Below are positions 31,401 to 34,060 of a stretch of DNA of 34,060 nucleotides, piece after piece; the stretch's first letter is position 1; each line of letters opens with the position of its first letter. The notes beneath the pieces are model-generated. The model worked only from the letters and a program-made list of their open reading frames with translations, was not told the origin of the DNA and did no database searches. Origin of the DNA: an uncultured Bacteroidota bacterium (GTDB taxonomy: Bacteria > Bacteroidota > Bacteroidia > Chitinophagales > Chitinophagaceae). A program made the position numbers and the translations under genes. The stretch covers positions 1 to 34,060 of the forward strand of contig CAIRES010000052.1 of assembly GCA_903877645.1 (NCBI GenBank), read 5' to 3'.

Positions 31401-33752
31401 TGTACCCGGCGTAGTCGCATCTGCAAGCGGCGTGGTAGACCCCACACACAAACTCATGAGCCCGGTAATAGCCGCAGGTAATGGATTAACGAGCATGGAT
31501 TGCGTCACATAACAACCCGATGATGTGGTATATGTGATCGTCACAGTACCTGTAGCCACACCCGTCACCACACCTGATGAAGAGCCTACTGAGGCCTTAG
31601 TAGCATCGCTGCTCGTCCAGATGCCACCGGTAGTTGCATCGGTCAATGTAGTGGTTGCGCCAATACATACCCTTGTCGCACCGGATATTGCCGCCGGGGT
31701 CGGGTTCACGGTAAATGATTCCGAAACAGAGCAACTGCTGCTGGAGCTCGTATAAGATATAGTAGCCACGCCCACTGTAAGGCCATCTACCTCACCTGTG
31801 GATGGGTTAACATTGGCAATAGAATAATCGCTGCTGGTCCAGTAGCCTGCGGATGTATCTGACAGAAAAACACTACTGCCTAAACATACATAGGGTGTGC
31901 CGGTGATAGCGCCGGGCTGAGGCGACACCACCATACTGAACGTACCGTAACAGCCGGTAGGTAACGTATAGGTGATCGTTACCGGGCCACTGCCCACACC
32001 AACCACGATGCCGGATACAGCTCCTACTGTGGCCTTGGTAATATCACTGCTCGTCCAGGCGCCACCGGATGGATAAGACACCAACGGATCTGAATCGCCA
32101 ACACAAACAGCGGTTGTGCCCGTGATACTCGGAACACCGTTCACAGTAATTGTCTTCACTGAAAAACAACCGCCGGGCATGGTATAAGTAATGACCGCCG
32201 TACCGCCCGCAAGGCCGGTCACTACGCCTGTAGTAGCACCTACCGATACATAGCCCGTATAGGCGCTGCTCCAGGTGCCGCCCGGTGTAGCATCGGTATA
32301 CGTATTGGAAAAACCGACACACAAGGTAGAAAATCCACTGATGGCTGATGGAGAAGCATTTACAGTGATGGGAGCTGTTGCATAGCAACTACCATAAAAA
32401 TAAGTGATGATGGCCGTGCCCGTTGATGCACCCGTAACTACTCCTGTACTGGCACCAACCCCCGCTATCCCGGAGGCGCTGCTCACCCAGACCCCACCGG
32501 TTGGACTACCCGAAAATGTAGTGGTGGCTCCGCTACAGACTGCAGACGAACCCGAAACTGTTGGCGTGGTATTGACTGTGACGACCGCAGTCGTGGAGCA
32601 CGCCCCGCCGGGTACCGTATAGGTTATCGTTGATGTACCGGGAGATATACCGGTAACTATACCCGTTGACCCGATACTGGCAATACCACCACTGCCACTG
32701 CTCCAGTGCCCGCCAGATGTGGCATCAGATAACGCAGTTGTAGACCCTGCGCATACATTGAGCGTACCCGTAATGGAGGCCGGAGGGCTAAATAAGAATA
32801 GCTCTATAGGCGCACTTGTAGCACTGAGTGAACTCACAGTACACGTCATGATACAGCGGTAATAAACCGTTGACGTTACTGTAGCCGTATAACTATTAGC
32901 AGTAGCGCCCGAAACGTCTGTCCAGGTACTGCCTGTAGGCGATGATTGCCAGTCGTAAGCAAGGCCTGTACCCAAACTGGAGGTAGGCAAAGAAAGTATG
33001 GAAGTATAAGTGCTGCAACCTGAATCTACAGTAGCTACTACAGTACCGGTAGAAGGCGTGCCGCTGCATTGGTTGGACCATCTGTATGTTTGGCCATTGG
33101 CCGGTGATGAAGAAAGACTTGTTGTAAAGGTTGAAGATGAAGGTGTTGGTGAAGAACCTACTCCATTAAGCGTTTGCCAGTCAGACGTGCTATTTGCTAT
33201 ACCAACTGTAGCAGTTGTGCCCGAATATGTGGAGGCACCATAAACAAAGTCAATGACACCACTTGATTCATATAGCTTAATCTGAAAGTTAGCAGGACAA
33301 TAAACACAAGCTGAACCATATAGATAAGTTCCAAAATCTTTCCATTCAAATGTAAATATCCTGTTAGGGGAAGTGCCGGTAGTTAAATAATATGCTGTAC
33401 TGGGTATTGTACTAAACCCTTCAAGATCATCCCAATATGCCATAAGCATTCCTGCACCAGTAATGGAACTTGACGTATTAGTCCACACAATACTTGTTGA
33501 ATTGGCTAAAGATATCCAACCATTTGAACAAGCTGATAATTGAGTATAATTGGTGCCGCAAAAATTAAACGTAAAGCCTATTGGGATACTAGCTACTGTA
33601 TAATCATCACCGATAATTGCTACACTTGTGCCAGAACTTGATATACTGGAATACGTACTTGAAAATGCAGAAAAAGTATACGATGCTGCCGTTATTGCAT
33701 AACCTGAAAAACTGAATAGGGTCGCTAAAATAAATAAGTAGAGTCTTTTCAT
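25404..33752 (-). CDS. Giant T9SS type A-sorted surface protein with about 25 BIG2-type Ig repeats
   Basis: 2782 residues from ATG 33752; the longer open frame to 33833 adds a non-signal extension upstream of the promoter. A signal peptide (MKRLYLFILATLFSFSGYA) precedes an N-terminal globular region of about 300 residues with several cysteines. Then come about 25 repeats of roughly 72 residues with the pattern VCxG...GGTWSSS...TGVVTG...TITYT...GC...VTVNP (BIG2-like). Three different repeats (GGGSYCxGGxG...STGVNYQLY) are interspersed, followed by three Ig/PKD-like domains. The last 80 or so residues form a type A T9SS CTD (FMVVPNPNRGAFTVKG, LTDVLGQVVY, GMYILSVRSG). It is probably a large adhesin or cell-surface fibre. 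Each BIG2 repeat has exactly two conserved cysteines, which would suit a disulfide. It is monocistronic. Confidence 0.92.
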   Translation of the reverse strand: MKRLYLFILATLFSFSGYAITAASYTFSAFSSTYSSISSSGTSVAIIGDDYTVASIPIGFTFNFCGTNYTQLSACSNGWISLANSTSIVWTNTSSSITGAGMLMAYWDDLEGFSTIPSTAYYLTTGTSPNRIFTFEWKDFGTYLYGSACVYCPANFQIKLYESSGVIDFVYGASTYSGTTATVGIANSTSDWQTLNGVGSSPTPSSSTFTTSLSSSPANGQTYRWSNQCSGTPSTGTVVATVDSGCSTYTSILSLPTSSLGTGLAYDWQSSPTGSTWTDVSGATANSYTATVTSTVYYRCIMTCTVSSLSATSAPIELFLFSPPASITGTLNVCAGSTTALSDATSGGHWSSGSGGIASIGSTGIVTGISPGTSTITYTVPGGACSTTAVVTVNTTPTVSGSSAVCSGATTTFSGSPTGGVWVSSASGIAGVGASTGVVTGASTGTAIITYFYGSCYATAPITVNASPSAISGFSTLCVGFSNTYTDATPGGTWSSAYTGYVSVGATTGVVTGLAGGTAVITYTMPGGCFSVKTITVNGVPSITGTTAVCVGDSDPLVSYPSGGAWTSSDITKATVGAVSGIVVGVGSGPVTITYTLPTGCYGTFSMVVSPQPGAITGTPYVCLGSSVFLSDTSAGYWTSSDYSIANVNPSTGEVDGLTVGVATISYTSSSSSCSVSESFTVNPTPAAISGATRVCIGATTTLTDATTGGIWTSSDATKASVGSSSGVVTGVATGTVTITYTTSSGCYVTQSMLVNPLPAAITGLMSLCVGSTTPLADATTPGTWLSSASGTASITPTTGILTGVSGPGTATITYTATITGCYALAVVTVNSSPLSITGVPYVCIGSTTSLFDATPGGSWTASAGPGTIVATTGVFTGVATGIDLVTYSVGIGCSATIPVTVNPLPGAILGTLHVCEGATTTLSDGAGTWTSSATGVATVGSSTGIVTGISAGTTAIIFVLPTGCSRTATFTVNPLPVVFVVTGGGAYCSGGTGVTVGLSGSSAGVNYQLYISGTPSGSPIAGTGGALSFGTRTVVGTYTVVATIPGTGCSIPMSGSAVISVNPLPTSYTITSGTGSYCSGGAGLTICLSGSSTGVNYQAYIGATSYGTPVAGTGGPICLGPFTTGGVYTVMATNTTTGCTRTMGGTATITVTPTPVISGPTAVCVGSTITESASVTGGTWASSLPSVASIVGAGGGTGVVTGHISGSTTLITYVASGCSASVTVTVSPSPSAILGRTVVCEGLTDTLSDVVAGGSWSSSPATFGTIGVSSGVFYASSSFSGIDSITYSLGTGCTVVSTITINPSPAAIVGPSALCQGTSVTETDRTGGGVWSSSYPALATIGSLSGTVTASATLSGVDTISYTQGCPVFLTITVNAIPAAIAGPTQVCRGSGITLTDITAGGTWSVSSGSASISGTSGSATLTGGAVSTATAVTVTYSVAGCAVSLIVTVYPFPAAISGPSHVCQGGGIIFGDATTGGTWSSSVPVTGTIDAGGHFTGLSSGTTTITYSSAFGCITTSPVTVNVSPAMITGPSSICIYNTAILNDATSGGTWSSSNTAIAPIVATSGVVTGSSVGSVTIDYTLAGCSVTYPFGVIAAPAPITVPSRACVGQPITLTDTSRGGTWSSGDPAVGIVSTTGTFTGIASGTVIITYGAAGCYTFAPVVVDPISPIIGPITVCVGQSIMLSDTTIGGAWSSSDVSKATVSIGGEVTGTGAGSVTISYDLPTGCTATRVITVNAAPSPILGPGTICSGNFAGYTSTPTGGTWASSNTTAGPINAATGVLTAGTVTVPTSLVITYAAPVTSCPVSKTVIIEPLPLPVSGPAAVCIGQFVTLTDAGGGTWLSSAPTTASIGLTSGVVNGVSIGTATITYTLPTGCLTTTTINVDSLPAPITGIFTVCQGGTVTLSDASTPGTWGSSNTTIAVVDGSGDVTGYAYGPATITFTPLSGCPVTHGFTVNPLPSAIPSLPALCPGQSMTLYVSGGGAWMSSDETVATIGSLSGLLTGIAPTSATITYTLPTGCFVNTTVFVNPPSDPITGNPQVCIGSTTALADATPSGSWSSSRTSIAPVSSAGVVSGLALGTATIVYTPPSGCVATIVVTVNPQPTPISGALIVCQGQATHLSDGISGGTWASSDYTVADVDATSGVVTGIITGSTIPATADITYSLGSGCSKTVTVTVNPIPAPINGPDSLCALSTVTYSSASAGTWSTGSSAIATIASSGDLTGVNPGGHTNVIYTNSYSCFVNFPVKVNPQPTPITGSSNVCIGSTSTLHEDIPGDTWVSTNPAIATIDGAGVVTGHSLGSVGIICFIYPGGCYAITTVYVQPLPNIYNVTGGGSYCAEGAGVAVGLDGSSTGVNYLLYHGSTAAGTYLGTGAVLGFGMQTVAGSYHVVGISSSTGCSVNMAGTANVVVIPTVTPSVTINTPKDTVCAGSSALFTPVPVNGGTAPTYTWSVNGIGVGSGSTYTFIPADGDVVMATMFSNTICPSPATVPSNHVTMIVTPYAYPTVNISATPDDTVCKGTAVTLNAITAYGGNSPIYHWQLNGMPVAGGTGYAAGLYTYVPGNGDMLFVTMKSDYDCRLAETDSSTLRMEVDTAVMPVVTINSSPGTVVGPGQSATFTASVAGAVNPTYQWYKNGYPIAGATTNVYTGSNFSYPKDDSLTCMVTSNGLCKITSFEWVYVTVSTVGVQQVTASAGDFMVVPNPNRGAFTVKGTLSSTADQQVSLELTDVLGQVVYRNNAEAKGGKLNEHVQLANAVANGMYILSVRSGDESRVFHVVIEQ
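26510..26770 (-). repeat. Second-class repeat 3 of the giant surface protein
   Basis: It encodes NVTGGGSYCAEGAGVAVGL and STGVNYLLYHGST, matching the two units at 30290-30830 and unlike the BIG2 repeats. It closes the long BIG2 block before the Ig/PKD-like domains. Boundaries are approximate. Confidence 0.7.
26770..30290 (-). repeat. BIG2-type repeat block B, about 16 units
   Basis: Sixteen tandem units of about 220 bp, each encoding a BIG2-like domain with the GGTWSS core and two cysteines. DNA-level identity between units is modest, so they are old duplications. Boundaries are approximate. Confidence 0.8.
30290..30830 (-). repeat. Second-class repeats 1 and 2 of the giant surface protein
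   Basis: Two adjacent units of about 90 residues encode TGGGAYCSGGTGVTVGL and SGTGSYCSGGAGLTICL, each followed by a GSSxGVNYQxY motif. They interrupt the BIG2 series. Boundaries are approximate. Confidence 0.7.
30830..32780 (-). repeat. BIG2-type repeat block A, about 9 units
   Basis: Nine tandem units of about 216 bp at the N-terminal end of the repeat region, each with one VCxG and one GC cysteine. Boundaries are approximate. Confidence 0.8.
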
Positions 33753-33802
33753 ACTAACGGGTTGTTTAATAGTTGAGAGATAGAGTTCATTTTGCTGTAT
33801 CG

Positions 33803-33834
33803 TAAAGTTAATAAAATAATACGACAACCACAAA
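33803..33834 (-). promoter_or_regulatory. Promoter (TTTG-N20-TAACTTTA) of the giant surface protein gene
   Basis: On the - strand TTTG (33834-33831) and TAACTTTA (33810-33803, one mismatch to TAnnTTTG) are 20 nt apart, and the -7 element ends 50 nt before ATG 33752. Being inside the longer open frame, it supports the shorter start. Confidence 0.5.
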
Positions 33835-33868
33835 ATTTAGATAATAATAAAAAAAAATACCGAGAACG

Positions 33869-34060
33869 TCATTTCTGCGTACTTATTCGCTGCGCCAGCC
33901 CATTGGCCCAGGCTATCATCAGGCCCTTTTCTGCATCTGTCAGCACCGCGTCTTTGTGTATCCAGGTATAGCTGTCCAGGGGCATACCACCTTCCGTTAT
34001 TTCCTTGGCGCAGCCCTTTAGCCTTTTCACCTGCTTGGCTACCGGCATTTTGCCAAATTC
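33869..34060 (-). CDS. Haem-binding domain protein, C-terminal fragment (gene continues past the window)
   Basis: The last 63 codons and the stop of a gene whose 5' part lies beyond 34060. The visible residues include VAKQVKRLKGCAKEI, EGGMPLDSYTWIHKDAVLT and DAEKGLMIAWANGLAQ. This matches the C-terminal end of the Bacteroidota haem-binding domain (Haem_bd, PF14376), whose PxxSYTWIHxDAxLT segment is characteristic. The CxxCH haem motif would be upstream, outside the window. Such proteins are usually exported, low-potential c-type-like domains of unknown role. The stop lies 35 nt from the promoter of the giant surface protein gene, which follows on the same strand. Confidence 0.7.
   Translation of the reverse strand, partial: EFGKMPVAKQVKRLKGCAKEITEGGMPLDSYTWIHKDAVLTDAEKGLMIAWANGLAQRISTQK

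Noticed and set aside
26130-33243. Numerous open frames on the + strand opposite the giant surface gene
   Set aside because: They are antisense shadows of a repetitive, stop-poor coding sequence, with no promoter, domain or composition support.
25404-33752. Regular 216-220 bp periodicity as a CRISPR or satellite array
   Set aside because: The period is intact coding sequence of Ig-like domains in one frame; DNA units are divergent and there are no short identical repeats with unique spacers.
33753-33833. Longer N-terminus of the giant surface protein
   Set aside because: It would hide the clear signal peptide behind 27 residues and overlaps the promoter elements at 33803-33834.
1-34060. tRNA, rRNA, prophage or insertion sequence
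   Set aside because: I saw no tRNA cloverleaf, rRNA stretch, integrase, transposase or terminal inverted repeat pair; this is by eye, and a tRNAscan/Infernal run would be decisive.

Overview
The window looks like a chromosomal segment from a Bacteroidota bacterium, most probably a Chitinophagaceae-like member of the Chitinophagales. Three things point there. Two large secreted proteins end in type IX secretion (T9SS) C-terminal signals. Many leaders carry the Bacteroidota promoter element TAnnTTTG instead of a sigma70 -10 box. The gene set (CobB-type sirtuin without zinc cysteines, AlgI/AlgJ pair, 2-oxoglutarate dehydrogenase E1, haem-binding-domain protein) is typical of that phylum. The assignment is an inference from these features; no rRNA or tRNA was seen.

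Layout. 1-2.6 kb (- strand): an AlgJ-like SGNH protein and an AlgI-like MBOAT O-acyltransferase, a two-gene unit for acetylating an exported polymer. 2.9-6.6 kb: sirtuin, ftsY, a small two-helix membrane protein, a secreted beta-rich protein and a CDF metal transporter. 6.8-9.5 kb: sucA/odhA without sucB beside it. 9.6-12.2 kb: a compact operon of acyl carrier protein, active ketosynthase and a catalytically dead ketosynthase (chain-length-factor-like), the core of a type II PKS / aryl-polyene-like system. 12.2-12.9 kb (-): a HEPN/MNT toxin-antitoxin pair whose end overlaps the dead ketosynthase. 12.9-14.9 kb (-): an ECF sigma factor (TTG start), its RskA-type anti-sigma factor (GTG start) and peptide deformylase. 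15.2-15.8 kb: two small uncharacterised proteins.

16.0-19.5 kb: a 1156-residue T9SS type B secreted protein. 19.6-20.0 kb: a small AT-rich secreted-protein gene bracketed by two near-identical hairpins. 20.1-21.3 kb (-): imidazolonepropionase (hutI). 21.5-25.3 kb: a 73-residue protein, an MsbA-like ABC exporter, a TetA-like MFS exporter and a 77-residue protein. 25.4-33.75 kb (-): a 2782-residue T9SS type A surface protein built from about 25 Ig-like (BIG2-type) repeats, each with two conserved cysteines, plus three repeats of another class and three Ig/PKD-like domains. At the right edge the 3' end of a haem-binding-domain protein gene runs out of the window.

Most genes are single or two-gene units with their own promoter. 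At three of them (MNT, the 78-residue protein gene and hutI) the TAnnTTTG element sits exactly 4 nt before the ATG, which predicts leaderless mRNA; sucA is similar with 6 nt. The signals most worth following are this leader architecture, the hairpin-bracketed gene, the ACP/KS/dead-KS operon and the paired-cysteine repeat protein. I saw no integrase, transposase, CRISPR array or phage gene.
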